In this document: one piece after another, positions 10,045-22,382 of the stretch
Position numbering within the stretch: position 1 is the first letter of the stretch
Layout of the letters: each line of letters starts with the position of its first letter
NCBI RefSeq assembly: GCF_036785885.1
Contig: NC_092312.1
Span: 11,798,001-11,862,000, forward strand
Origin: Coffea arabica
Lineage: Eukaryota > Streptophyta > Magnoliopsida > Gentianales > Rubiaceae
DNA length: 64,000 nucleotides
Direction of reading: 5' to 3'
The notes under the pieces: model-generated
Told to the model about the DNA's origin: nothing
Seen by the model: the letters and a program-made list of their open reading frames with translations, nothing else
The model's database searches: none
Made by a program: the position numbers and the translations under genes

Positions 10045-10993
10045 CATCTACTCTGACTTCCCTCTATTCTATTAGAGTATCATAGCATTTGTCATTTTGA
10101 TATTAAAAAAAAAAAGTTTAGGATGAGAAGAAAATTAAATAGGATAGGAGGCCTCACAAGCGGGGTAATGATCAATTTGTTAAATTGATTCATATAATTC
10201 TTATTACATATTTGATGTAAATTCGTACGGTTTTACTTATAATAGTAACTTTTATACTAATTTAATTGTATGAATTGATAAATTTAAATTTATATCCAGG
10301 TTGTATGAGTTTAAATTGAATTTTTTAAAGCAAGTTTACACTAGAAATTATAAGAATTACATCAACTGATACTCAACTTTTGAGACTCTATTTCCGCATT
10401 AAGTGGCATGCAGTGATTGTCATTCTTGTAAATCACTTACTAATTAGCATAGTTGATGTTGTAACTTCAACCCCTTATTATTATTATTTTTTTAACGTTA
10501 CTTGACATTTTAGGCTTTCCTCACGAGTCAAGAAATGGGAAACATAAAGGAGAAAATTGCCAAAGTAATCAGAATTGTCTCACATTAAAAGAAAACAATT
10601 TGATCTCTAGCATGTGTAAATTGAACTACTTTACCCAAATTACATTTTTGGTCGTTTACTATTTTGGGTCATTTTTGGCAAAAATAGTCGTACCATTGTC
10701 AAGTCCACAAAATTTGAGAAACAAAAAGAATTAAGTTTGATGCCTACATGGGCATGCACTCTCAAATTTGCACCTAATTTTCTGTGAATATATTTTTCAA
10801 TCACTTTTTAATCTTATACACATCAAATAGTTATGTTATATATTTTTTTTAATAAAAACTCCAGAAACTAACAATCCAAACGGGTACTGTAAAATCTCTT
10901 TTAGGGCAGAAATGGCTTGAATTTCTTAACAATAGACAAACCTTGAGAATTGAATAGTGTACCAGTGGACAAATAGCTTAAACTATCTACCGC
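10045..10993. other. Gene-free AT-rich stretch
   Basis: No supported ORF. Positions about 10770-10888 look like one half of the Tourist-like MITE family (GAATATATTTTTCAATCAC ... CAATCCAAACGG) described elsewhere in the window. Nothing else is recognised. Confidence 0.5.
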
Positions 10994-11003
10994 CAATCAA
11001 CCC

Positions 11004-11389
11004 GCAACGAATCTTCTGTCCCACACTCTGTGCCATTCTCTGTCCCACTTTTTATTATATTGTTATTTCTCCTACATAAATATCATGTTTTAGTTCTTTT
11101 TTGTTTCCTTAAGATCCAATAACTATTAATTGAGTTATACACAAAATTTAACATACTCAAAAAATCAAAATGCATAAAAAATGAGATTTTTTTTATGAAT
11201 TTTCTGCTGTATTTTTTAATTTTTTATTATATATTACTTTTTCGAAACTACTGTTATTGGATCTTAAAAGTTATTGGATTTTAAAAAAACAAAAAAGAAC
11301 TAAAATATGATATTTATGTAGGAGAAATAGCAATACAATAAAAAGTGGGACAAAGAATGATACAAAATGTGGGACAGAAGATCCGTTGC
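11004..11389. mobile_element. MITE with ~125-bp inverted repeats
   Basis: Left arm GCAACGAATCTTCTGTCCCA and right arm in inverted form GCAACGGATCTTCTGTCCCA continue to match at high identity for about 125 bp each, around a short AT-rich centre. Flanks CAATCAACCC (10994-11003) and CAACCAACCC (11391-11400) differ by one base, and one base separates the right copy from the repeat end. A Mutator-like origin is likely but not certain. There is no coding capacity. Confidence 0.75.
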
Positions 11390-11400
11390 ACAACCAACCC

Positions 11401-14400
11401 TTATAGTTAGTCAGAAGCCACCAGGCAACTCAACAGTGCTCCTGCAATCCATCCGTCCACCGACTGGGGATGTGAAAAATGGAACATTTTGGAGCTCTTT
11501 CGGCCCTAGCTTGTCAATTGCTGCAATCATGAGTCAATGCTAAATGTGGACGTCTAGTAATGGCTTCACACGTTAGTTGTATAGTTTCAAAACACTCGCA
11601 GATAATTATCAGTTGATTTTCATATCAAGGAAAAGGGAAAAAGCAAGAGCACTAAGAAGTAAAAAATGATAATTATTTGGAGCCTTCATAAATTGACATG
11701 CAACTTTTCTGTTTTGGAACGTAACTCCCAACATGACCTATTAATTTCAGCACCAGGTCGCAACACTTTATCTTGTGGAGTTGGACTATCAAGTCTTAAA
11801 GAGTGATTTAGCAGGGCTGATAATCTTCAGATACTGCTCCTGTCTCTTTCTTTTTCAAAGAAAAAAATTTTTTTTTTTGGAGGATTACAAAAATGAAGGA
11901 AAGAGAGAATTGGGCATTTCTATATCCTAAAATAATTTCTAAACAAATGAGGCATATCCTTGCATATGATAAATTTTCTAATTTAACTTCTCTTTTGGGC
12001 TCCGTAGAATGCCATTATGTACTTCACCTTGTAATCCACTCCCATGATTCATAGTTGCAGTGCCGTCTCTTTTGAATATCCACTTTGGATATTCGCATCC
12101 ATGAAACTACATCATCCCACCTTAGTACATTCTGAATTAAAGAAGTACAACTAATTTAAGTATGTGGAAGACCCAAAAAAGTGTTTGGTCACAAACACAC
12201 ATGCAGAGCCATGAGAGTTGCTTTCAAGAACTGTGAATGGAATAAAGGCAGCAATCTATGGCATCATTCATATGTGCGACTTGCCAAGTTTAATATGTTA
12301 ATTAAGGCAAAAAAGTAGGCTCACGAACACATGCACAAGAGTGAGAGTTGCTTTCACAAAATCTTGGTGGAGATCCAAGAAATTCAGCAATCAAATCTGT
12401 TCTTGATCAGTACTAGCCAAGCCAGGATTTCCGAGACACCTTGACTTGCCAAACCAATAACCATGCTGTCTCTGATTAACTGTGATATAAGTATGTAACT
12501 CAAACTCAAAGTCCATAATGACTCTGTTCTTTTCGTAGATGCAACATAAAAAGCAGGTTTTTAGTTAACAGCACTGATCATTTTCTTAGTTGGAAAGACA
12601 CGAACAGGAGCAAAAGTTTTTCTGGTGAAAATGACATATTCCTAACAATGATCACTTTCCACTCGAGACTAACTCAAGAATCTATTGCACCCTTTTAACT
12701 CAGCTTTTATGGTGGATTATAAAGGTCAGCAATTTTACTTTTGCAATGTATTTGTCTTTGATTATATGGCTTTGCTTGGATTATGGAGTTTTCCACAAAG
12801 TTATTTTTGTTTTTGGAGTGTACAATAACACATTTCAAATTTACACAATTTCAAATGCACTAAAAAAAAAACTATTATCTCTTTCTTCTTACACCCGCCA
12901 CCGTCATCCCCGATCTTCCTTTCTCCTCAACGCTGCCACCCCCTCCCCCTCCCCCTCCTCCTGCTTCATTCTCTCCTTTCCTCTCCCTTCCCCTCTTTCC
13001 TCCCTCCTCAAAATACATTTCAAAAACACTTATTCCAAATGGACCAGTAGTCTTTCTACATTCAAGGCTGTGACCCCAAGTGATCACAAGGGGCCATAAA
13101 AGACAAACGAAGAAGGAACCAAAATCTAGTTCCTCAGTAGGAATGTCCAAATGTAATTCCACTTAATCAAGTTAACAGGCATATTCATTTCCATTTAAAT
13201 GCCTGAGTGGACAGAACTCTTGGTACAAAGTTTAGACAGTCATTATCCCATTTTCCCCACTCTGGACATTGGTATCTTGAATTACCAAAAGCTTGGTAGC
13301 TACGCTAGCTGGCTGCCTGAGTATGCTAGTGTACCAGAAAGTGTTAGGCCACTCGTACGCTAAAAAGTTCCCTAAGGAAACATGGGGGATTCTTCGTAGT
13401 TCATACCAATCCATCAAATTGTTCAACATTTGGTGCAAAAGTTTTATAGACGGAGTTAACCATTTGGATAATATATCTAAATCTACACCTTCTTGATTGA
13501 AAGGAATTCCCTACAACAAAGTAAATAGACCTCTAACATAACTTTGTTTATGTTCAAGTGATGTAAGGATTGATATACTTTAAGCAACTAACCTTGTAAA
13601 AGGATGATGTCAACATTCATTACAAAGCAATTAATTAATCAATAAGACTTATGAAGTCGTTACATGTAATTACAGAAGTATTGCATGTTGATGTGGCTAA
13701 ATTGGCAAGTAACTTATACTCGTAAAGACATGGAAAAAGAAGGATACAATGTAGTCCAAGCACCAGAGATAATAATGAAGGTCGAATATTTTACGCCAAT
13801 TGTTTTCACAAGTTGAAGGTGGCGCAATTATTCTTTTGCTAGCTATTGGATGATTGAAGTCTTCCACTATCTTCACAGAACAGACTGAGTTGGAGTGAAT
13901 TTTCCTATATTTCACGTATATGCATCTGTCTTTTCCCTAGACTTTCTTTAACTTTCCTTTTGTGCGCTCAAAGTTGTAACGCTTTTATTCCACTAAACAA
14001 TGCATGAGAAATTGAGGTTGAAGGAATGATGATCTGAAAGTCTACTTTGCATATGGCCTAGCCTTGGGGCCGCAAGATAGAACAATTACAGCAAGTCAAC
14101 TTGTTAATCACATCGTATAACAATTGATGCCATTTTCGCAAGACGAAATTGGGGTTTTTTTTTTTTTTTTACATGTTTGCTTGTTATCTCCAAAATCATG
14201 TACATGCAATCAGGCTTCTTTCTTGTTTTCTATTTTTTTTCTGGGGAATGGGAATTTTGGTGTTTTATGATTTTAGCTACTCATGGATGGTTCCTATAGA
14301 TTATAGAAGAACTGAAGAGCAAAACAATGTGTCGCGTTGCAATTATTATAAAAGACGAAGAAAGGAAGCAAAATAGTAGACTGACGAAAGAAAGTATGCT

Positions 14401-16203
14401 AAAAATTTTTCTAGTTAAAAAAAGTACGTGTGCTACCCCACCAAGACATAATGGATGATTTTGGTGCTGCAGAGAGGTTACTTAATTCTTCTCAGTAATT
14501 GATTTGATTAATCCTGTGATGTTCGGGAAGATATCTAAAGCTATACTCTGGATTTTTGCACCTGCATGCAAGATTTTAATAAAATTTCTTTGAGGAGAAA
14601 AGTTCAATGACAAAAAAATCTTACAACCCTATCAACAGTCCCAACGCCAGAGTTTTCTAATCAGCATAGACCTCAAGTTTCCAAAAAGGCAAATTTTCTT
14701 CTCAAACATGCATGGCTATCTAAAGTATCCCATCACAGCATATTCTTATTTTTGCATGTAATATTCCGCTCTCTCATGTACTACTAATTATATTTTTAAA
14801 AACTTGATTTTTAAATAGACTCTACATCTGACAACCAAAAATTGATATGTTGAAGGCCGCCTTAATTGTGTGAGAAAGAACTTTAAATAGCATGTAATTT
14901 AGTCGGTCATCCCCACGCCTAGCTCCCTCCCCATTTGACCAAAAGACGCAGTTTTAGATTGGAGCTCTAATTGCATTATTGCTTTTTAACGCACTACATA
15001 TTTTTATCTGTGAGGATTAAATCTTAATCAATCACCCATAGGTTCGAACTTTTTGTATAGAGATTTAGTTAATGTGAAAATCGTTAAGGGTTGTACATAA
15101 ATCATCCTTTATTAAACTTCTTTTTTTTTATTTTTCGTGAATATATTTTTTAATTATTTTTTTATTTTATATATGCATCAATTCGTTACGGCATATTTTT
15201 CTATAAAAACTCTTAAAAGTAGGAATCCAAGCCGGATTTGAATTAGGTTAGTCGTAATGGAGATCTCTTTGGCCAAATGTGAGACGCTGTAAGTGGAGCA
15301 ACTATTATGTTGTGACAATGAATTCCATTAACTAGACTAAATCTAATCATAAACAGTAATATATTGGAGCACTCAACCGTTAATGCATTGTTAGTAAGAC
15401 AGGTGGCAAAAGAAGTGAGGTCCACTAAGTCACTTAGTCCCACTCAATAATTCCACAAGGTCCGACATTGTTCTTCCCACTCTTGCTATTCGATGGTAGA
15501 GTTTGAAACCACTTTTTTGTTTTCCTTTTCCTCTAATTCGTTGGTATTTGTATAATATTCTGTAGGTACAAGGAAATTACGTACCCCATGAAATGATCCA
15601 CTATAGTATAGAGGAGAACATGCAAGAGGGTAGATTCCAATAATGAAAACAAAAGGAAAAGAATTTCAGGATTGATTGGGCAAGGGTGCCTCAAAACCAG
15701 AAAGTGAAGAAGCCGACGTCCCCTCAAAACATTGCATGGAATTTGTCCAAAGCTAGTAAATTGAGTTAACTGTTGTTACATCTATGTACCAACAACATTA
15801 CAACAATTTCCAGTCATATTTCTCTCCCGAAAAAAGTAAAGAACATCTTAGTCATTTTGGGGTAACATCCAAATCTGGTTGGAGAAAGATCGAAGTGCTT
15901 CAATTAAGAACGAGTCACTGCCAGTTAGTGCCATCTAATGTTCAAGCACAAGGAAATCTTGATCTGACAGACTTATTTCGACCATAAACTTATCCCTTGA
16001 TCAGTTACTTCAACTAGCAGGCACAAAGAAACCAATCTTGATTTTTTTATTCTTGTAAGGTAATTTTGGTGGAAGATGGGACTGGTAAATCAGTTGGCTT
16101 TGTTTTAGTGGGATAAGATCGGGTAAATTCACTATAAGCATGACAAAAATGTAAGTGCGTTCAATATGTTTTACTTTTGGGTTAATTTTAAAAACTCTTG
16201 AGG
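11401..16203. other. Gene-free interval
   Basis: About 4.8 kb without a convincing gene. Short ORFs here have low-complexity or shadow-like translations and no family similarity I recognise. Notable sequence: a polypyrimidine tract at about 12915-13010 and a partial Tourist-like MITE at about 15110-15235 (GTGAATATATTTTTTAATTA ... GGAATCCAAGCC). Confidence 0.5.
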
Positions 16204-16211
16204 TTTGTCAT

Positions 16212-16514
16212 TAGGGGTGTGCAAAATCGAAAAATTCTAATTTACCGACCGAATTCGAATTAAATTCGGAAATTCAAATTCCACAATTCGGAATGAAAAT
16301 CGGAATTTCGGTAACGAGATTTTTCAAATCGAAAATTCCGATTTCGAATTCACAATTCGAAATCAAAATCGAAATCGGAATTCGAAATTCCTATTTCGAT
16401 TTCAAATATATTTTTCATATATATATAATATAATATAACATTTATATTATAATAATAATTTTTATATTCATGAATTCGATGAAATCGGAATTCCTATTTC
16501 GATTTCAATTTCAT

Positions 16515-16553
<39 letters not shown>

Positions 16554-16712
16554 ATATTATATATATAATATAATATTAATATAATAATAATAATTTTTAT
16601 ATTCATGAATTCGGTGAAATCGGAATTTACCGAATTTCGAATTGAATTCGGAACGAAATCGAAATCGGTCGAAATTCTGATATCAAAATTTCGATTTCAA
16701 TTCACACCCCTA
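16212..16712. mobile_element. hAT-like simple-motif element, AATTCGG type
   Basis: A 501-bp element with ends TAGGGGTGTG and CACACCCCTA and a perfect 8-bp target duplication TTTGTCAT (16204-16211 and 16713-16720), typical of hAT transposons. The interior is built from variants of AATTCGGAATTTCG in both orientations, a duplicated TTTTTATATTCATGAATTCG segment and a CA microsatellite. No ORF. It resembles the non-autonomous simple-motif hAT elements known from other plants. Confidence 0.88.
16516..16560. repeat. (CA)n(TA)n microsatellite inside the hAT-like element
   Basis: About 14 CA units pass into TATATATA; the tract sits between two copies of the element's internal repeat. Confidence 0.75.
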
Positions 16713-16882
16713 TTTGTCATAACATTATTTAGGATTTCTTAAGTTTCAAAAATTTCACTTTATCTCCGCTACCAGTATAATGTGGCTAGATATCCTGATT
16801 AGAGGCATTGAAATGCCAATGTTACCTTCAAAGTCTTAATACTTCTTAAGAAGGAAAAAGTTCGGAGAAGAAAAAAAATTTA

Positions 16883-17029
16883 GGTTGTGTTTGGATTGCA
16901 TATTTCGTCATTTTTCATGGAAAAATTACTGTAGCGATTTGATATATGTGAAGGAAAAAGGTGATAGGAAAATGTGATTACGAAAAACGACAATATTTTC
17001 CGACGGAAACAAGCAATCCAAGCAAGGCC
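16883..17029. mobile_element. Tourist-like MITE
   Basis: Ends GGTTGTGTTTGGATTGC and, inverted, GGCCTTGCTTGGATTGC enclose the family core ACTGTAGCGATTTGATATAT. It is flanked on both sides by TTA (16880-16882 and 17030-17032), the target preference of PIF/Harbinger Tourist elements. At 147 bp it is the best-bounded copy of a family with about ten copies in the window. Confidence 0.75.
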
Positions 17030-17095
17030 TTAAGTCCCGTTGCAAAGCATGGTGATTGTCAAATTTGGTTGCTCCCACGTTCTATTTTACATGTA

Positions 17096-18275
17096 GGGAA
17101 ATTTTTCAAGTTGGTCCCTAATATTTATATAAAAAAATTTTTTAGTCCCTAACATTTAAAATTAGCAAGAATAGTCCCTAATATATAAATTATGATCCAT
17201 TTTTGTCCTAATACTCGTATTTGCTCATTTCTCTAACTGATAATAGCACGCCTCTCTCTCACGTGAGTATATTTTCAAGGGTAAAACTGGAAAACACACT
17301 TGTCGTCAGTGTAAACGTGGAATTGAAGCTTCTGTTGTTGTTGCTGCTGCTGCTTATTCTTTCGGACACCTCCGAATACAAGGATGCAAACTGTGGCAAC
17401 ACCAAAAGAACAAATAGCAACTATTCCGGTTAAGCTCCACTTCAGCATATTCAGCCCACCATGATTCTCTTCCAACTTAACCTCTTTTTGATTGTCAGCG
17501 TCATCCATGTTGTTACTGTTTTTCTTGATCATTTTTCCTTCTGGATCAATTTTCTGTCTTGGTGAGGAAATCTTGGATGTTTCCAGAGCCTCACCAGCAG
17601 CTTTATAGGCCTCTGCTTTCTCCTCAAACTGAAAAGCACCCGCGTCATTTTGAGGCTTTATCCCCTTAGCGGCGTGTCTGCTGCTGGTGCTGTTGTTGGA
17701 CTTGAGCGAGTCCAATTTCATGTCAGCAAATAATTTAGTTTCCTTAATTTTCTTGAAGAAAACTTGCGAGACCAGATCTTGATCAGCTTTCCCTGTTAGT
17801 ATGCTGGGACTTCTGATGGATGTGTCAAATAGGCCTTAATCACTTGTTTCAACCCTTGATCGTCAACTTTGGGGATTTGATTCTTAGGTGCTGGCTCCAG
17901 CTAAATCGGGATAGGCACGAGTTGATTAGGCACTTTGGCTGCCGTCTCTACAGTAGTTTCGACAAATTTTGATGATTTTTGATATGGGTATATTTTCTTG
18001 TGGCTGTAATTTGAGGGGGAAAGGTGAAAATGGGTGATGGTCAGGTGTACTTTTGCTTTAGAAGGGAAACCAAGCGTGCTTTTCGATTTTGCCCTTGAAA
18101 ATATGTTCACCTGAGAAAGGCGTACTATTTTCAGTCAAAAAAATAAGCAAATACGAGTATTATGATCAAAATAGATCATAATTTATTTGTTAGGAACTAT
18201 TCAGATTGATTTTAAATATTAGAGATTAAAAAAAATTTTTGTGTAAATATTAGGGATCTATTTGGCAAATTTCCC
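17096..18275 (-). mobile_element. Pack-MULE with captured membrane-protein gene fragment
   Basis: A 1,180-bp element whose ends GGGAAATTT and AAATTTCCC begin imperfect inverted repeats of roughly 100-200 bp (GTCCCTAATATTTA against GATCCCTAATATTTA inverted). A perfect 9-bp target duplication TTACATGTA lies at 17087-17095 and 18276-18284. The interior carries protein-like sequence on the minus strand and no transposase. Its arms are much more diverged than those of the 7561 element, so it is older. Confidence 0.88.
17275..17721 (-). pseudogene. Captured fragment of a single-helix membrane protein gene
   Basis: A 148-codon ORF with a charged, low-complexity N-terminal part, a membrane helix (about LTGIVAICSFGVATVCILVF) and then KNKQQQQQQQKLQFHVYTDD. 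I have a recollection of this helix plus glutamine-rich plus IYTDD pattern near the C-terminus of an uncharacterised plant protein family, but cannot name it. The ORF then runs into the element's terminal repeat and ends at FQFYP, so the normal C-terminus seems replaced. Upstream, in another frame, conceptual translation between 17900 and 17760 (KVDDQGLKQVIKAYLTH) looks like more of the parent gene, interrupted by stops. I judge it a non-functional transduplicate. Confidence 0.6.
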
Positions 18276-18557
18276 TTACATGTATCTGTCCCTTTACGTT
18301 CTCGTTTATCATCTTTATTGCCTTCGTAACGTTGAAAGAACTTGCATTTGGTACTAGCAAGTATTAGAGCTTATTTGGATTCCTGTTGGTCTCGAAAATT
18401 ATAATTGTCGCATTGCGATTGCATCCGCAATATCGACACAATCTGAATCATGTTGGTGAATTACAAGATCCTTCCAACACTTAAACTTGCCATATTGTGT
18501 TACCAATTTCTTCATATGTGCTCTTACTTTGCCTTTTTGCTACAAAATTTTTGGCCC

Positions 18558-18891
18558 TGTTATAAAACTAATAAACTACTATAGAATGAATAGAGATATT
18601 AGAGGAAAAGTAGAGCAATGGAGAATGATATTCTTGTATTTCAACAAGATACAAAAGTCATTTCCAAAGGGTGTCAATGTATCTCTATATATAGGTACTA
18701 CAAGATTAAAGGTTCATTAATCCTATTAAACACCCACTACTACAAGAATATGAAGAAACCTATGAAACGGTTCTTCCACTACATGAATAGATTTATGGAT
18801 TGTAACTTCTATATATAATGTAGCCATAAATCATGAATTAATCCTCTTGGGAATACAAAGGGACATCCATACTTTTAATTGTTTCATAACA
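18558..18891 (-). repeat. 3' LTR of the copia element
   Basis: Starts TGTTATAAAAC and ends CATAACA on the plus strand. It differs from the other LTR at four sites. Confidence 0.95.
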
Positions 18892-18900
18892 CTCCCCCTT
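18892..18900 (-). other. Polypurine tract of the copia element
   Basis: AAGGGGGAG on the minus strand, immediately before the 3' LTR, where second-strand synthesis starts in LTR retroelements. Confidence 0.85.
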
Positions 18901-19253
18901 GGATGTCCATTACACAAAGAATATGCCTCGTTAAAACCTTACCAGGGAAAAATCCATCGGGACAAAAACCCCAATGAAGGAAAAAGAGTACACTATTCTT
19001 GTGCATTAATTTCTCCCCCTGATGCAAACATTATTTGAGATATTTTAATCGTCGCATTCCAATATTCTTCACCAATTGCACTGAGATATGGTACTTCAGG
19101 ACCAAGTATCTCTTCATCTTCCTCTTGCGATCTAAAATGATCATTTTTATGATCTAATGATCTGACGACCATTGGAGTACTTAATATATGTGTTTTATCC
19201 ATATAAAATCGCTTTAATACCTTCCGGGTATATGCAGTTTGGTGGACAAAAAT

Positions 19254-20032
19254 TCAACATTTCAAATGCTCAATTTGTAAATCAAGGCAGAATTTTGTCT
19301 TTCCAAAATCTTTGATCTCAAATTCTTTTCTCAAATATTCAACATTATTTTGAATCTCTTCAGGAGTTCCAATCAAATTTAGATTATCAACATATACAAC
19401 AATTATCACAAAATTTGATCCATTTTTCTTAATAAAAACACATGGACATATTGGATCATTGGTATAACCTTTGTTTGTCAGACATTCATTGAGACGGTTA
19501 TACCACATACGTCCAGATTGTTTGAGCCCATACAGAGACCTTTGTAATTTAATAGAATAAATATTTTTAGGTTTTGATTTGCATGCTTCAGGCATGTTGA
19601 ATCGTTCGGGGATTCTCATATAAATATTATTTTCAAGATTCTCATATAAATATGCAGTAACGACGTCTATTAGACGCATATCTAATTTCTCATGTACTGC
19701 AAAATTCACAAGATATCTAAATGTAATAGCATCCACTACAGGTGAATACGTTTCATCATAATCAAATCCAAACCTTTGTGAAAATTCTTGGGCTACAAGT
19801 CTCACAATTTCTTTTTCCTCATTTCTCTTTATCACAAATACCCATTTATATTCTACTGACTTTACACCTTCAAGTGTTTGGACTACAGGTCCAAAAACTT
19901 TTCTTTTAACCAATAAATCCAATTCAGATTGGATCGTATCTTTCCACTTTGAACAATCATTTCTATACCGACATTCATCAACCGACCTAGATTCATGATC
20001 CTCATCAACTTCTATAATATCAAGTGCTACAT
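19254..20032 (-). pseudogene. Copia reverse transcriptase fragment with altered active site
   Basis: The open stretch reads, from its upstream end, RSVDECRYRNDCSKWKDTIQ, YKWVFVIKRNEEKEIVR, SPVVDAITFRYLVNFAVHEK, SLYGLKQSGRMWYNRL and CPCVFIKK, all typical of the RVT_2 domain of Ty1/copia. The catalytic YVDD is YVDN here, and the usual YKAR between EIVR and LVAQ is absent, consistent with a 12-bp deletion. The reading frame ends soon after the RT core, at ClEIEH-like sequence (LQIEHLKC), with no RNase H. In-frame stops lie a few codons upstream of 20032. The fragment is therefore a dead RT. Confidence 0.92.
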
Positions 20033-22043
20033 TTCATTAGGCTCCAATTAAATTTTCTATGATTTAATTCTCTTCAGAAATTGGCTCTTCAGGAGCGACC
20101 TCTTCAAGGGGTTAAATTTTGTCATGACATTTATTTAATCTCTAGAGATATTTGAAATCAATTTATACCTTATTTAGGTAGGCCGGGCTTAAATTTATTT
20201 GTAGCACTTGTGCATGTCCTTCAGGGACATCAATTTTAATCAAAATATTTCCTGCAGGAATAATTGATTTAATGACTCTTCTGAAGTCGATAAATATAAT
20301 TGATAATTGGTTTGCAACTTTCTGCAAATGAATAATCTTTTGAACTTTCAGTTCACGTTATTTTGTACGAGAATCCAAGAAATTCAATTTTTTAAAATGA
20401 TTTCCTTTCGGTTGATTTCTTCCTCCCCCTAATGTCGGGAATCGTAACTCATCAGAATAAATAAATCATTTAATAGATCACTCATCAAATATTTTACGAT
20501 ATTTAATCGTAAAAAGTGATTCATACCCGACATAAATTCTAAATTTCTTTTGGAGCCATATATAATATAAAGGGGATATGTATAAATATTTGTCTGCTCT
20601 CAAATATTTTCACTTTCGTCAAATCATATATCCATTGGGATCAGTAAACTTCTGGTTTACTGCAGGTGATAATTATTAATCAAATGAGAATGAAGACAAC
20701 TATATCGATAACCATTTCTCTCTCGAATGGTTATTATGATATAATTAACCTTTATCTCATTTGATTTATAAACATGATCTTTGTCATTGTCTCATTTAGT
20801 GTCTCAATTTGAATATTCAAATTCAATAAATTTTTCGAGACATGGTAAAAAGTAGTGATTTATTTATGATAAATTTTTCTCCTACAAGGAGAAATATAGT
20901 AGTGACTCTTCTGGAGTTTTCAATCACTTGAGTACAACTATTGATTGTGTTTGTTTCTCTTACTGGAATATAGTATATGTAGTAGTACTTATTAATGAGA
21001 CACATATCATTGTCACCATAATTCTTATGGGACAAATATCATCACCATAATCCTTTGATCCCAAATATTTAACATCCATCTCTTCTTCAGGAAGAAAAGT
21101 TAATTAAATCAATCATCATACACCTTCAGGGTGTTTAAAGAAATTGGCCATGTGAAAATGCTATTATAATTTTGATTCGTCAAATGTACTTCGGGACATT
21201 TATCTTCAGAATTCTTATTTTCTTGTCCTCATCAATATTATCCCACTTTAAGTGGTAATTTTTTCTTTTGTTATGGTAAAATATATATTTACCAAAACCA
21301 TAGTCATGGCATCAACCATAACTAATAAATTGAAATTTAGTCACATTCACTTCTGGGAATGGACTAGAATTAGCATGCAATAAGTCCAAAATACTTCTCA
21401 AAATTTCTCTTAATATTGCTACTACAGGAGCCTATTAGAGAAATCAATTGTAGAGAATATCATTTTCAATATATCTTATGAGTAAAATTTTCTCGACACA
21501 ATTTCAACTGAGAAGTAATTTTAAAAATTGCATAATTATGTTCTTGTAGCCACAGGTAAATTTATCATACCAAGCTTTTGAAATAATGACCATCTTCTGG
21601 TGGCCCAATATTTTCGTTAAAAAACGACCATCTTCAGGTGGTCGAATCTTTTTCTTTAAGTATTCAAAGGACAAGTGAATTCTCAAACATAATTGATTTT
21701 CTATAATAGCATCTCTAAAACTCAATGCATCAGAATATAAGTATTTATAAAAAATAATTCTAAAGATAAATAAGTAGAATTAAAAGGAGAAATATTACCT
21801 CAAAGATGTCAAACAGTATATATTTGTGTTTAATGATTGCTCAGCAATAGGCACTTGTATTTTTTTGATCATTCAAATGTTAGCCATAAAAAATTGAAAT
21901 AAATTTATGTGTCAAAAATTTACCTCAATAAGTAGACAAAAGTTACCGAAAAAATACGGGCAGAATCTCGTATTTCACTTTTACTCAAGGTAGAGGCTCC
22001 GTTTTCATCTTTTGCTCAAATGTAGAGACTCGTGCTGATAACG
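20033..22043 (-). other. Decayed gag-integrase region of the copia element
   Basis: About 2 kb between primer site and RT, where gag, protease and integrase belong. No open frame longer than about 70 codons and no clear zinc-knuckle or integrase motif was recognised. Confidence 0.6.
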
Positions 22044-22377
22044 TGTTATAAAACTAATAAACTACTATAGAATGAATAGAGATATTAGAGGAAAAGTAGA
22101 GCAATGGAGAATGATATTCTTGTATTTCAACAAGATACAAAAGTCATTTCCAAAGGGTGTCAATATATCTCTATATATAGGTACTACAAGATTAAAGGTT
22201 CATTAATCCTATTAAACACCCACTACTACAAGAATATGAAGAAACCTATGAAACGGTTCTTCCACTACATGAATAGATTTATGGATTGTAACTTCTATAC
22301 ATAATGTAGTCATAAATCATGAATTAATCCTCTTGAGAATACAAAGGGACATCCATACTTTTAATTGTTTCATAACA
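22044..22377 (-). repeat. 5' LTR of the copia element
   Basis: Second 334-bp copy, followed by the GGCCC target duplication. On the minus strand it is the promoter-bearing LTR. Confidence 0.95.
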
Positions 22378-22382
22378 GGCCC

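Larger units (their letters stand above)
18558..22377 (-). mobile_element. Defective Ty1/copia LTR retrotransposon
   Basis: A 3,820-bp element with two 334-bp LTRs (18558-18891 and 22044-22377) and 5-bp target duplication GGCCC (18553-18557 and 22378-22382). By eye the LTRs differ at four positions (1.2%), all transitions. The reverse transcriptase lies on the minus strand, so the 5' LTR is the right-hand one. On that strand the sequence after the 5' LTR is CGTTATCAGCACGAG, primer-site-like, and AAGGGGGAG precedes the 3' LTR as polypurine tract. Only part of the RT is recognisable; RNase H is missing, and the gag-integrase region is decayed. The element is too short and broken to move on its own. 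Confidence 0.95.

Noticed and set aside
12746..13099. 117-codon ORF on the plus strand
   Set aside because: Its composition comes from a polypyrimidine tract, there is no domain, and an equal shadow ORF lies on the other strand.
15040..15060. GGTTCGAAC, resembling a tRNA T-arm/B box
   Set aside because: No acceptor stem, anticodon arm or A box at the required spacing, so no tRNA gene is called.
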